Assembly (NCBI GenBank): GCA_965151315.1
Contig: CBCTZG010000003.1
Location: forward strand, 1-64,000
Origin: Avimonoglobus sp965151315
GTDB taxonomy: Bacteria; Bacillota; Clostridia; UBA1381
Direction: 5' to 3'
Length of the DNA: 64,000 nucleotides
A program made the translations under genes and the position numbers. Numbering within the stretch: position 1 is the first letter of the stretch; every line of letters begins with the position of its first letter. Below the pieces are notes generated by a model, which was not told the origin of the DNA, did no database searches, and saw only the letters and a program-made list of their open reading frames with translations. Shown here piece by piece: positions 1 to 9,032 of the stretch.

Positions 1-24
1 GAGGTATTCTTTTTTGTCAAACAT
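1..24 (-). CDS. possible 5' end of a further ICE gene (partial)
   Basis: An ATG at 22-24 on the minus strand opens a frame (MFDKKEYL) that runs off the left edge. A well-formed promoter lies just upstream. No good Shine-Dalgarno sequence sits at normal distance, since the nearest AGGAG is about 24 bases away, so the true start may differ. No function can be given. Confidence 0.25.
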
Positions 25-78
25 CTTTTTTGTTTCTTAACAGGAATGCTCCTTAAATCCCGATTTATCTACGAGTAC

Positions 79-107
79 ATTATACCGCAAAACAGGCAGA
101 AAAGCAA
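79..107 (-). promoter_or_regulatory. sigma-A-like promoter reading left out of the window
   Basis: On the minus strand there is TTGCTT (102-107), a 17-base spacer and TATAAT (79-84). It lies downstream of the surface-protein gene, and its -35 box overlaps that gene's terminator hairpin. It should drive the gene that begins at the left edge. Confidence 0.55.
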
Positions 108-130
108 TCCTTTCGGACTGATTTCTGCCT
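87..130 (-). terminator. intrinsic terminator of the surface-protein gene
   Basis: Arms AGGCAGAAA (94-102 on the plus strand) and TTTCTGCCT (122-130) form a hairpin with a further paired inner segment (AGTCC/GGATT). It is followed on the minus strand by GTTTT. It lies 14 bases after the stop codon of the surface protein. Confidence 0.6.
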
Positions 131-143
131 TTTGCACAAAGGG

Positions 144-3100
144 TTATTTCACCCAAACTTCGTTATTTGCAGAGGTAACAGCCTTATGGTTATTACAGGA
201 TTCTGCTACATCAAAGAAATACCACATATTACTGTCGGTTACATCGGTAAAACGGTTAAGCTTTGTAAAGTTATCCTTTACATATTCCTTGTCTGCAACC
301 CTGCCTGTTGCACGGTTGACAACAGTAACAACCTCTGCACGGGTAATGTCGTTATCACCACGGAATGAGCCGTCGCTGTAGCCGTTGAGCCAGCCGATAT
401 TCTTCGCAAAGGCAATATCCGAGTATGCCCAATATGAGCTTGCAACATCGGTATATTTTACGGTATTGCCTGTTTTGTTTACATCGTTGAAAAGGTCATA
501 GTATCTTACCGTCATAGCAACAAACTCAGCCCTTGTAACAGATGCGTCGGGTTTGAATGTTCCGTCATTGTAGCCGTTTATGACATCATATTTTTCAAGA
601 TAGCCTACATATCCGGCATACCACTCATTTTTGTCAACATCTTTAAATGATGCTTTTCCGCTAATGCTTTCGCCCTTTGCTTCAGCAATAAGTCTTGCAA
701 AGATAGCAGCAGCTTCAGCTCTTGACATATTGCTGTCCGGCTTGAAAGTACCGTCATTATATCCTACAATATACGCCTTATGTTCAGTTGCAGGGAGCGT
801 CAGCATACCGTTTTTATCTGTTGTGCCTGTCGCTGTGCCAGTCTTGCGGTCTTTGAGTGTAACGGTTGTATCAGCCTTTGCAGCACCTTTGCTGTCGGTT
901 ACGGTTACGGTATAGTAGTTTTCGCTGTCAATCACTTTACCTGTGGGAAGTGTAACGGTTACATTACCCTTGCTGTCAACGGATTTTGTTACAGATACAG
1001 TTTTTCCGTCCTTGTCTATTACCTTGACGTTAACTGTTGAATAGCTGCTGTAGCTTCCGCCGCCACCGCCGGAGCTTCCGCCTGATGAGGAGCCGCCGCT
1101 TGAAGTTTTAACGGGCAGAGTTACCTTGCCGGTTGCATCTGTTGATTCGGTCTTTTCTGTTGTCTTGTCCTTGATTGTTACAGATACGCCCTTTACAGCA
1201 TTTTCGTCTTTATCAAGTACAGTTACGGTTGTCTGATTTGAGGTTGTCAGCGTATGCGTGTCGGGAAGCGTGACATAAACCTTGCCGTCCTTGATTTCCA
1301 CAAACGCATTATTGATAATGCCTTTAGTGTCATTGACCGATACCTTATAGGTTACGGTTTCAATCTCGCCCGGCTTATCCTCAACGCCGTCACCGTCCGT
1401 ATCCTCACCTTTGCCCGGCTTTTCCTCGGTAATGTCTGAGCTACCGTTATCATCGGTAATATCCTCTGAAAGCGGAGGGAACACGGCTTTGCCGTCATTG
1501 TTTGTAACACCGCTTAAGGATTTTACATCAGCAGCTTCTTCTGTAACAACAGCTTTTTCAGATACAGTTACATTCATATCCTTAACAGCTGTTTTATCAG
1601 GCTTGTTAAGTACCGTTACGGTAATACGGTTAGCATAATCAAATTTTACATTTTCGGGGAGTTCTACGATGATTCTGTTATCCTCTGTATGTGTAACAAA
1701 CGATTTTTCTATCGCTCCTGCTTCATTAACAACAGTTACGATATATCCGTCTACCTCTGAGTATCCGTTTACATCGGTGTAATCAATATTAACAGGCGGA
1801 ACAGTTGCTCTGCCGTTTTCATCGGTGAGGTTGGTTTCTGTCTTTTCTGTGCTGTCTGTAAATGTTACGCTCATATCCTTGACGGGGTTATTGTCCTTAT
1901 CCGTGACAGTTGCCGTAATTCTGTTGTTGTAATCAAACGCTGTGCCTTCGGGAAGTTCAACATAGATTTTGTTGTCTTTGATATACACAAAAGCATTTTC
2001 GATTACTTTCTGCTCGTCAGAAAGAAGAATATTGTAGCTGTTTACAACAGCTTTGCCTTCGCTATCTGTCATATCCTCGGAAAGAGGAGGTACAACGATA
2101 GTACCGTTTTCATCTGTGTTTGCAGTATATGATTTTTCTGCAACATCGCTTACGGTTACATTAACATCTACAACAGGCTTTCCGACAGAATCAAGCACAG
2201 TTACGGTAATGCGGTTTGCATAGCTGATTGTCTTTCCATCGGGGAGTGTTACATTGATTGTGCCGTCCTCATTATGCTTGACATAAGCATTTGGAATAAC
2301 TCCGATTTCATCATTTACGATTACATTGATATTGTCAACATTAACCTTTCCGTTCTCGTCTGTGTATCCGTCAGAAGCGGTAGGAAGTGTAATCTTTCCG
2401 TACATATCGGTGCTGCCTTTCTCCATAAAATCAGCGTCACCGATGGCAATTACGGTAATATCCTTTTGAGCCTCTCCGTTGTGGTCGGTTACGGTTACGA
2501 TTACGGGATTTTCTCTTGTCGGTTTGATACCGTCCGGCAAATCAACAACAATATTATTGCTCTCTCCGATATGAATGTCGCAGTTTGGAATAACAACATT
2601 TGTCTTGTCGGTGACGGTTACAACAAAGGTATTCTTTTTATCTCCGTCCTCGTTTCCTATTGTGCCGTTGTCATCACCCGTGCTGCTCTGATTGTTCGGC
2701 ACAACAAGCTGTCCGTTTGCATCCGTCGAGCCTGTTGTGGCATTGTTGTTGGTATCGTAAATAAAGATACGCAAATCCTCTGCCGGCTCCTGTGTATCTG
2801 TAAAGAAAGCTGTGATTGTGGTACGGTCTGCAAAGTCAAGCAGTCTGCCTTCGGGGAGCTTGATTGTAACATTGTCGTTTACATCAATGCTGATTTCGCT
2901 GTCAAAGACAGGCTTTCCGTCCTTATCGGTCAGTATAATTGAGAAATTGCCCACCTGTGCGTTGCCGTCCTCATCAGAGTTATCCTTGTCGATAAGCTGT
3001 GCAATTTCCGATGTCTGCAAAATCTCGCCGCAGCGTTCACATTCGATATGCTTTTCACCGCTGTGTTCAATCGTAGCTTCGGTGTCAACAATCCATTCTG

Positions 3101-5603
3101 TCGGCTGATGTCCGAGAGCTTCTCTGTAATTGCTCTTGTAGGTATCTCCGCAAACAGAGCATACAAAGGTGCTGAATCCGAGTTCAAGACAGGTAGGCTC
3201 TGTAACGGTTTCCTCATAGCTGTGTGCCGCTTTATCGGTATAATTATCCGTATAGCTTGCTCCGCAGTCAGGGCAAGTGTGAGTTGTAAAGCCGATTGAT
3301 GTGCAGGTCGGCTCTGTTACAACAGCCTTATATGCGTGTGGCACTTTATCTGTATAATTGCCCTTGTATTCATCGCCGCAGTCATCGCACTTGAATATGG
3401 AATATCCCATCTCGGTGCAAGTCGGAGCAATGACTGTTTCGATATAGTGATGCTCCTTGCTGTCTGTGTAATCACCGATATATGACTTTCCGCAGTCGGG
3501 GCAAGTATATACGGCATAGCCGTGTTCGGTGCAAGTAGGCTCTACGGTTTCCTTGTTATAGTTATGCTCCAGCATATCGGTATAATTGCCTACATAGCTG
3601 TCACCGCAGTCGGCACAAGTAAAGGTCGAAAATCCCATAGAAGTACAAGTCGGCTTTGTTATATCTTCCTTATATGCGTGGGGAAGTTTTTCCGTGTAAT
3701 CGGAAACATATTCATCGTCACAGTTTTTGCAGGAATATGTTGTATAGCCGTGACTTGTGCAAGTAGGAGCAGTTTTGGTCTTTTTGTAATCGTGTTCTGC
3801 TTTGTCCGTATAATCTCCCGTGTAGGTATCGTCGCAGTCACGGCAAGTATATACGGTATATCCCATTGAGGTACAAGTTGGCGCTATTACCTTACTGTCA
3901 TAGTGATGTCCTGTCGGAAGTTCAAGAACAGTTCCGCACACCTCGCATACCTGAGGCTCGGTACAATTTGCCGCCTTGCCCGGTGTATGTCCCGTTGCGG
4001 AGATGGCTTTAATCATCTTTTCCGTACAGCTGTCATTTAGGCAATGGTACTCAATAACGCCCTCTGCATCGCAAGTGGAGTTGGTAACGGTATGTCCCTC
4101 GTCCCACTTATGACCGGTCGGCTCTGTATAGTCGCTTACATAATGGTAATCGCACATCGTACAGGTATGTGTGGTGTAACCTTTTTCCGTACAAGTCGGC
4201 TCTTTTGTGATATGCTCGTATGCGTGGGAGATAATCGGTGTAATATCGGTTATATAATTATCTCCGCACACCTCGCAGATATGCTCCGTATAGCCTGTCA
4301 TTCTGCAAGTGGGGTTGTGCTTTACTGTTTTGTAGCTGTGAGATGCAAGAGGAGTTGTTTCCTCATAGAAATCTCCACAGTCGGAACACAGCCATAATTT
4401 AAGACCGCCCTGCTTACAAGTAGCTTCTCTTATGGTAACTGCTTTGTAATTATGTCCCTTTGCGGGTGTGTAATTTCTTTTCTGCAGCTCTCCGCAGCCT
4501 TCACACTGCCAGCGTTCATACCCCAAGTTCTCACAGCTCGGAGCAACGGTTTCAAGATAATGATAATCGTGTTCATGCGTCGGAGGGATAACAATAATTG
4601 TGTTTCCGCCGTTGTTGTCGGTTTCATTATCATCATTTACAAGCCATACATAGGAAACACCGTTTTCAGTCATTGTTTCTCCGGCATAGCTGTAATTGAT
4701 TTTATAGTACACCGTGTAATATCCCGCCTGTGTATAGTTCGGTGCAGAAGTTTTGGTGCAGCTATCAGCAGTATCACCATAACGGATACTCGTTTTAACG
4801 CCGCTGTCCGAAAGGTCGGAAACGGTCAGCGTATGCGCTTCGCCGTCTGCTGTTCCGTAATAGGAAGCCACAACCGATTTTGCGGTTACATACTCGCTTG
4901 TTTCATATCCGCAGTCATTGCATTTTTCAGCAACATAAAAGCGGTTATTGCCGAGCTGTGCGTCTACACTTTCCGTAAAATCATGTGATTCAAGCCCTCT
5001 TGATGCTCTTGCAAATGTTCCTTTACAGAATTTGCAGTATTCGCCTCGTTTTAATGTAGTTAAATGCCTGCCTTCATCATACGGCTCGTATGTGGTGGCG
5101 TCAAAGTCTAAGAAAAAGTTGTGGTCGCAGCTGTTTAAGCTATATACATTGTTATTAAAATCATAATCGGTGGGACCGTCACCAGAGTTAATCGTTCCGC
5201 AGGTCTGACATACAGCCTTTGTGAAATGATATCCCGTATAGTACGCATCCACACCGGGAGTGCCGTTATCAAGATTTCCTTTTGAAACACCGTCTATGCA
5301 AGTTCCGTCTGAATATCTTACACCTCGGTTAAGTGCTGTTTCTCCCGTTTTTGTGTATTCGGGAACACGATATGTAAGTACGCTTGTGAATTTCTTGCAG
5401 ACATTGCAATACTGTGTTTCGTTTGTGATAGTGGCGTTTACATCAAGCTCGTTGGTACGGTTGTTTGATGACAGCCAATTATCCGCCGGATCAACATATT
5501 CATTGGACTGTGCTGCAAATGCAGCCGGCACAAGTGAAATGGATATCGCCATTGTCAGCAGTAACGATACCGCTGATTTTAAGATATGTTTTCTTTTAGT
5601 CAT
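144..5603 (-). CDS. giant secreted SLH-anchored surface protein with Cys/His-rich and Ig-like repeats (ICE cargo)
   Basis: The 1819-aa product starts with a classical signal peptide (KRK, hydrophobic core, cleavage near AFA-A at residue 31). Residues about 341-861 hold roughly 14 repeats of about 40 aa, each of the form H-x-Y ... PTC ... GY/F ... C-x-x-C ... YT, a spacing that could bind metal. About 870-1600 holds several Ig-like or pre-albumin-like beta repeats of about 95 aa, each with a PEG/LPDG motif, interrupted by a Gly/Ser linker. About 1605-1819 holds three SLH domains (for example GYNDGTFKPD followed by RAE), which normally bind pyruvylated secondary cell-wall polymer. The RBS GGAGG lies upstream of the ATG. 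The gene follows pcfB by 93 bases with a hairpin between them, so it may be an adhesin used in mating or colonisation; that role is inference. The repeat architecture is clear, the ligand is unknown. Confidence 0.85.
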   Translation of the reverse strand: MTKRKHILKSAVSLLLTMAISISLVPAAFAAQSNEYVDPADNWLSSNNRTNELDVNATITNETQYCNVCKKFTSVLTYRVPEYTKTGETALNRGVRYSDGTCIDGVSKGNLDNGTPGVDAYYTGYHFTKAVCQTCGTINSGDGPTDYDFNNNVYSLNSCDHNFFLDFDATTYEPYDEGRHLTTLKRGEYCKFCKGTFARASRGLESHDFTESVDAQLGNNRFYVAEKCNDCGYETSEYVTAKSVVASYYGTADGEAHTLTVSDLSDSGVKTSIRYGDTADSCTKTSAPNYTQAGYYTVYYKINYSYAGETMTENGVSYVWLVNDDNETDNNGGNTIIVIPPTHEHDYHYLETVAPSCENLGYERWQCEGCGELQKRNYTPAKGHNYKAVTIREATCKQGGLKLWLCSDCGDFYEETTPLASHSYKTVKHNPTCRMTGYTEHICEVCGDNYITDITPIISHAYEHITKEPTCTEKGYTTHTCTMCDYHYVSDYTEPTGHKWDEGHTVTNSTCDAEGVIEYHCLNDSCTEKMIKAISATGHTPGKAANCTEPQVCEVCGTVLELPTGHHYDSKVIAPTCTSMGYTVYTCRDCDDTYTGDYTDKAEHDYKKTKTAPTCTSHGYTTYSCKNCDDEYVSDYTEKLPHAYKEDITKPTCTSMGFSTFTCADCGDSYVGNYTDMLEHNYNKETVEPTCTEHGYAVYTCPDCGKSYIGDYTDSKEHHYIETVIAPTCTEMGYSIFKCDDCGDEYKGNYTDKVPHAYKAVVTEPTCTSIGFTTHTCPDCGASYTDNYTDKAAHSYEETVTEPTCLELGFSTFVCSVCGDTYKSNYREALGHQPTEWIVDTEATIEHSGEKHIECERCGEILQTSEIAQLIDKDNSDEDGNAQVGNFSIILTDKDGKPVFDSEISIDVNDNVTIKLPEGRLLDFADRTTITAFFTDTQEPAEDLRIFIYDTNNNATTGSTDANGQLVVPNNQSSTGDDNGTIGNEDGDKKNTFVVTVTDKTNVVIPNCDIHIGESNNIVVDLPDGIKPTRENPVIVTVTDHNGEAQKDITVIAIGDADFMEKGSTDMYGKITLPTASDGYTDENGKVNVDNINVIVNDEIGVIPNAYVKHNEDGTINVTLPDGKTISYANRITVTVLDSVGKPVVDVNVTVSDVAEKSYTANTDENGTIVVPPLSEDMTDSEGKAVVNSYNILLSDEQKVIENAFVYIKDNKIYVELPEGTAFDYNNRITATVTDKDNNPVKDMSVTFTDSTEKTETNLTDENGRATVPPVNIDYTDVNGYSEVDGYIVTVVNEAGAIEKSFVTHTEDNRIIVELPENVKFDYANRITVTVLNKPDKTAVKDMNVTVSEKAVVTEEAADVKSLSGVTNNDGKAVFPPLSEDITDDNGSSDITEEKPGKGEDTDGDGVEDKPGEIETVTYKVSVNDTKGIINNAFVEIKDGKVYVTLPDTHTLTTSNQTTVTVLDKDENAVKGVSVTIKDKTTEKTESTDATGKVTLPVKTSSGGSSSGGSSGGGGGSYSSYSTVNVKVIDKDGKTVSVTKSVDSKGNVTVTLPTGKVIDSENYYTVTVTDSKGAAKADTTVTLKDRKTGTATGTTDKNGMLTLPATEHKAYIVGYNDGTFKPDSNMSRAEAAAIFARLIAEAKGESISGKASFKDVDKNEWYAGYVGYLEKYDVINGYNDGTFKPDASVTRAEFVAMTVRYYDLFNDVNKTGNTVKYTDVASSYWAYSDIAFAKNIGWLNGYSDGSFRGDNDITRAEVVTVVNRATGRVADKEYVKDNFTKLNRFTDVTDSNMWYFFDVAESCNNHKAVTSANNEVWVK

Positions 5604-5642
5604 TGTATAAATTCCTCCATAATTATAGATTTTTTAGATATG

Positions 5643-5672
5643 CAGAGCCGCCCTGTTTTTAAGGCGGCTCTG
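5643..5672 (-). other. perfect 10-bp inverted repeat between pcfB and the surface-protein gene
   Basis: CAGAGCCGCC (5643-5652) and GGCGGCTCTG (5663-5672) form a perfect stem with a 10-base loop. No T-run follows in the direction of transcription. It is therefore more likely an mRNA stabiliser or partial terminator that sets the ratio of the two genes than a full stop. Confidence 0.45.
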
Positions 5673-5696
5673 TAAGCCAACGAAGATTATATCTCA

Positions 5697-6401
5697 TTAT
5701 CTCTGCTTATTTGTTCCTTTCGATTTGTTTTTCTTTTTCTTCGGTGTAGGCTGACGGTACCGAGGAGCTCTGTCAGGCTCTTTTTCTGCTTTCGCTTTTA
5801 CTCTTTGCTCCTTGATTTCCTCGACCTTCTGCTTTACCGAAGGCTTTGTGCTAATAGGATTGTCCATACTTCCGATACTCCCGTGCTGCGTTAAGCTGTT
5901 CTCTGACCGATTTTCGCTCGCACGGGACAGACGGTTTTTTTCGGTATTCTCCTTTGCTTTGCCATCTTTATCCGGAGCAGATGTATTGTCGGATTTATCA
6001 GCTTCTTTCTCCGGCTCGACCTCCGCCACGGGTGCGGGATATTCCATCTTTTCCAAGATATAATTGAGCTTTGTAACATCGTCCTGTTTGGCAATGATGT
6101 CGCAATACTCTGTTTTGTTGGTTTTGTCTGTTACGGCTGTAAAAAGAACACCGTATTTTTTTGCTTCGCCGTTAAATTTTGATAAGTCCTTTTCCTTGAT
6201 TTGTAGGATGCAAAGGGGTTTATCAGACTTTAAAAGCTGTTTCAGATTAGTCTTGCCTTGCAGTTTTTTATCGTCATTTACAAGAGCAATAATAATAGCT
6301 GCAAGATTTTTAGCTCCGAGTGCCGCAAGTTTGGTTGCAGACTCAGTAATCTGTATCCCTTCCTTGACCATTAAATCAGCGACTTCTCCGCTTGTGTTCA
6401 T
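5697..6401 (-). CDS. PcfB-like conjugation protein (DUF3801 family)
   Basis: This 234-aa protein has an N-terminal domain (about 1-130) typical of PcfB/DUF3801, with GxxATKLAALGAKNLAAIIIALVN-type helices and a beta segment (LCILQIKEKDL). It ends in a long charged, disordered tail rich in Lys, Glu and Pro. PcfB proteins are relaxosome/coupling accessory factors encoded next to the relaxase of Gram-positive conjugative elements. The start overlaps the relaxase 3' end by 26 bases, implying translational coupling. In related elements a VirD4/TcpA coupling ATPase usually comes next. Here the next gene is a surface protein, so the coupling gene must lie further left or be absent. Confidence 0.75.
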   Translation of the reverse strand: MNTSGEVADLMVKEGIQITESATKLAALGAKNLAAIIIALVNDDKKLQGKTNLKQLLKSDKPLCILQIKEKDLSKFNGEAKKYGVLFTAVTDKTNKTEYCDIIAKQDDVTKLNYILEKMEYPAPVAEVEPEKEADKSDNTSAPDKDGKAKENTEKNRLSRASENRSENSLTQHGSIGSMDNPISTKPSVKQKVEEIKEQRVKAKAEKEPDRAPRYRQPTPKKKKNKSKGTNKQR

Positions 6402-7713
6402 CTCGGATTACCTCCTTTTCTGCCTGTTGTATAAGCTTCTGTGCCTGTTTTTGTTTCTCGGCAATGTGTTCTGCGTCCTCATATATTGATTTGCATAGAC
6501 GGAGTTCTGACCGTATTTCTCTAAGCGCCGAGTTAATTTCAGATACTTGTTTTTTGATTTCCTCACAATTTTCATCTGTCCTTTCGCTGTATAATTGTTT
6601 TCTTTTAATGATAAGCTCATCGACTTCATCCGATTTGGCTTTATGGTAGGCTGTAAGCTCCGAAACAGTTTCAATCTTGTGTTCATTCAAAAACTTAAAC
6701 TGCTTTTGATAACGTTCAAGTTTCAGAAATTCTTCACGCATAAAAAATGACACCCTCTGCGGTGTCTGCTTTCTGCGTATTTTCCCAAACAGATATAGGT
6801 AATGGAAGTAGAGAGCGATAAAGCCTTTGAGCTTTTTCGGCTTTACATTGTGAATGTCACCTCTGAATTTATATACCTTTTTCGGAAGCTGTGTGGGTGC
6901 TGCTGTCCTGATACCGTTTCGGGCGGTAATAATACGCTGTCCAATATCATCAAGAGTGTACCCTTTACCGAGCCTGTCAAAGCGAATCGGATATTTACCG
7001 TAAGGTGGTATGACAGACGGAAATTTATATTTCCCCTGAGGTCGCTTTATCTGATAGCCGCGCTCTTTGAGTATTTTCCAAAAGTCTTTCATTGTGTATG
7101 ATGACTTTATAATCTCATCAAGTTCAGCCTTTAACTGACCTCGGATTGTGGGCTTGCCGTTTTTCAAGGCTTTCCATTCACCGTAGTGCAAGCCTTTGCC
7201 CTGAGGCTGTTCAATAACGGATAGCTCATTAGCTCTGCACATTCTGTCAGATACCGCCCGTATCCGTTCATAATAGCTGCGTGGGGAAGAATGATATTTG
7301 CCGCCGTCCATAAATGAAACGGAATTTACTACGATGTGATTATGTAAATGCGATTTATCAAGATGCGTACCGATAACAACCTGAAATCTGTCACCGAAGC
7401 ATTCCTTGGAAAACTCAATACCTATCCTGTGAGCAAGCTCCGGTGTGACCTCGCCCGGCTTAAAGGACTGTATAAAGTGATACCCCAGCACACCGTCAGT
7501 TTTATTCCAGCGCTTTTTTGTATTCTGCATTTCTTCATAAGCGGTTTCAATGCTTACGCAGTTAATACAGTCTTGGAATAGCCTCTGTTCGGTTTTGCTT
7601 TTATTTACGGCATACTCAATCACATTGTCAAGATTAGTTTTTTTCTCATTGGAAGCATAGGAAACAGTCCGCTGTAAATTTGCTCTTATCGCATATATTT
7701 TTGTTATAGCCAT
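6376..7713 (-). CDS. MobP/VirD2-type relaxase
   Basis: The 445-aa protein would nick oriT and pilot the transferred strand. The N-terminus (MAITKIYAIRANLQRTVSYAS) carries a candidate catalytic Tyr near residue 19. The three-His metal motif of the MobA/VirD2 fold is visible as HLDKSHLHNHIVVNSV around residues 117-132. The C-terminal third is basic and coiled-coil-like (EEIKKQVSEINSALREIRSEL). It directly abuts mobC, with the stop of mobC overlapping the ATG, and overlaps pcfB. This is the best single marker that the left third of the window is a conjugative or mobilizable element. Confidence 0.88.
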   Translation of the reverse strand: MAITKIYAIRANLQRTVSYASNEKKTNLDNVIEYAVNKSKTEQRLFQDCINCVSIETAYEEMQNTKKRWNKTDGVLGYHFIQSFKPGEVTPELAHRIGIEFSKECFGDRFQVVIGTHLDKSHLHNHIVVNSVSFMDGGKYHSSPRSYYERIRAVSDRMCRANELSVIEQPQGKGLHYGEWKALKNGKPTIRGQLKAELDEIIKSSYTMKDFWKILKERGYQIKRPQGKYKFPSVIPPYGKYPIRFDRLGKGYTLDDIGQRIITARNGIRTAAPTQLPKKVYKFRGDIHNVKPKKLKGFIALYFHYLYLFGKIRRKQTPQRVSFFMREEFLKLERYQKQFKFLNEHKIETVSELTAYHKAKSDEVDELIIKRKQLYSERTDENCEEIKKQVSEINSALREIRSELRLCKSIYEDAEHIAEKQKQAQKLIQQAEKEVIRDEHKRRSR

Positions 7714-8027
7714 TACAGTTTCCTCACTTCCTTTGAAAGATTTTCAAATGCCACACGCATTTTTGTCACTTCATCTTCTGCAATGTTGTCCGTACTGTTT
7801 GCTTTTCTTGCTATCTGATTGACATTGTTTCCGATAGCGGACAGCTCACGAAGAAGTTTTGGTAACTCATCGGGCGGGCGTGTTTTAATTTCGGTGCGTG
7901 AAATAAGGCTGCGGATAAGCTGTGAAGCATTAAAGCCTGTTTCACACATCAATTCATGCAGCTTGACGTCCTCGCTGTCATTTAGCCGTACTTCAAGCCT
8001 GTTTTGTCTTTTCCTCGTAGAAATCAC
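7713..8027 (-). CDS. MobC-like relaxosome accessory protein
   Basis: This 104-aa protein has an N-terminal ribbon-helix-helix-like segment (LEVRLNDSEDVKLHELMCETG) and the conserved LSAIGNNVNQIARKAN motif of MobC/BmgB-type proteins, which help the relaxase open oriT. It lies immediately upstream of the relaxase and immediately downstream of an inverted-repeat-rich intergenic region that is a good oriT candidate. Its length and order match the family. Confidence 0.8.
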   Translation of the reverse strand: MISTRKRQNRLEVRLNDSEDVKLHELMCETGFNASQLIRSLISRTEIKTRPPDELPKLLRELSAIGNNVNQIARKANSTDNIAEDEVTKMRVAFENLSKEVRKL

Positions 8028-8039
8028 CTCCTTTCAGCA

Positions 8040-8150
8040 AAGCGATAACGCCGTGAGGCAGGGGTTTTAGGGGCAGTAGCCCCAAACAAGCCGCATTTGT
8101 CCGAACAAATGCTATGCTTGCCGTTTATAAAACAGCATATAGCTGTTTTA
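8040..8150. other. candidate oriT region with three inverted repeats
   Basis: Between the DUF3848-like gene and mobC there are three palindromes. They are GGGGC/GCCCC (8070-8083), GCATTTGT/ACAAATGC with a 4-base loop (8093-8112), and TAAAACAGC/GCTGTTTTA with a 5-base loop (8128-8150, overlapping the stop codon of the upstream gene). Intergenic palindromes directly upstream of mobC and the relaxase are the usual setting of oriT. The nic site cannot be fixed from sequence alone. Confidence 0.5.
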
Positions 8151-8495
8151 ATCATTACGCCCGCCATCGTCAGCTTCGTCTGACTTCTCAACAAGAAAAT
8201 CTGCGAACTCCGTTATAACATCTTTGATTTTATACGGGCAATACTCCTTTGCTGCTCTCCATGCTTCGTAGCAGGCATCAAGAGTATTGTCGAGCTTTAA
8301 AAGCTCCATAATCTGTTCTGCATTGAGCAGCATCCCGCTTTCAAAAAAGCTGAGTATGTAGGTTTTATCCGTTATCTCGGACGCTCTGTCGATGATTTCT
8401 TCTTTACTTTCGCCGAGCAGTTCAAGTTCTAAATCATCAAACTCCTTATTTGCCTTTGCGTACAGTACATACGCCAAATCTGTTGTCTTAATCAT
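8148..8495 (-). CDS. DUF3848-like ICE protein
   Basis: A 115-aa acidic helical protein. The pattern of an N-terminal LYAKANKEFDDLE helix, EEIIDRASEITDKTYILSFFE, a short SP/LDN segment and a C-terminal ITEFADFLVE helix resembles the DUF3848 family found on conjugative elements of gut Firmicutes. Function is unknown. AGGAGG precedes the ATG. It stands between parR and mobC, separated from parR by 147 bases. Confidence 0.55.
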   Translation of the reverse strand: MIKTTDLAYVLYAKANKEFDDLELELLGESKEEIIDRASEITDKTYILSFFESGMLLNAEQIMELLKLDNTLDACYEAWRAAKEYCPYKIKDVITEFADFLVEKSDEADDGGRND

Positions 8496-8610
8496 AATTA
8501 AGTACCTCCTATATGTTTTTAGTGTTTTATATATAAAATCAACAGCACCAAAAATAATGCTATTAAAATTATAGGTGTTTTAATATATCTCGTTTGTCAG
8601 GAGATTTTCA

Positions 8611-8638
8611 TATATCAAAATCTGATTACTTTGATATA
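8611..8638. repeat. 9-bp inverted repeat just downstream of parR
   Basis: TATATCAAA (8611-8619) and TTTGATATA (8630-8638) form a perfect palindrome with a 10-base centre, 5 bases after the parR stop. There is no T-run in the leftward direction. It could be an operator or a partition-complex site; this is only inference. Confidence 0.35.
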
Positions 8639-8642
8639 CAAA

Positions 8643-9020
8643 TCATTCGTCACCGAGAAAATTCCAATCAATATCGGGCGTTTCTGATATATCTTCCTGT
8701 TCTGTGACCGTATCCGGTTTGATGTTTCCTATTGCAAAAGAGGCAAGGCAGGATAACATAAATTCCGGCAAAGCCTTTTGAAGCTTTCTATCAACTGTTT
8801 CAACGATTTTGTTCACAAAATCATCTTCCCTTTGACGAGTTTCGAGATATGGCTCATTTATTTTATTCTGTCGGTCAAAATAATCAGTGATTGATATGAT
8901 AACAGCATCGGTATATGACTTGTATTTTTCTTTATCAATGCTGTGCAGATAGTCCCACGCTTTAAGATGATTGGGATTATTCAAATTAAAGCGAAAACAC
9001 ATCGTTTTAATGTTGTCCAT
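8643..9020 (-). CDS. parR: ParR-like partition adaptor
   Basis: A 125-aa protein encoded 12 bases after parM. Its N-terminal half (FRFNLNNPNHLKAWDYL ... SYTDAVIISITDYFDR) has the form of ribbon-helix-helix ParR adaptors of type II (actin-like) partition systems. Its acidic C-terminal tail (TPDIDWNFLGDE) fits the ParM-contacting tail of ParR. It should bind a centromere (parC) and link the element to ParM filaments. The symbol rests on gene order and these features, not on strong primary-sequence identity. Confidence 0.6.
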   Translation of the reverse strand: MDNIKTMCFRFNLNNPNHLKAWDYLHSIDKEKYKSYTDAVIISITDYFDRQNKINEPYLETRQREDDFVNKIVETVDRKLQKALPEFMLSCLASFAIGNIKPDTVTEQEDISETPDIDWNFLGDE

Positions 9021-9032
9021 CTATATCAGCCC

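Noticed and set aside
2274..2942. A 222-codon plus-strand frame antisense to the surface-protein gene
   Set aside because: It mirrors the repetitive, codon-biased minus-strand gene and shows no RBS or protein-like domain.
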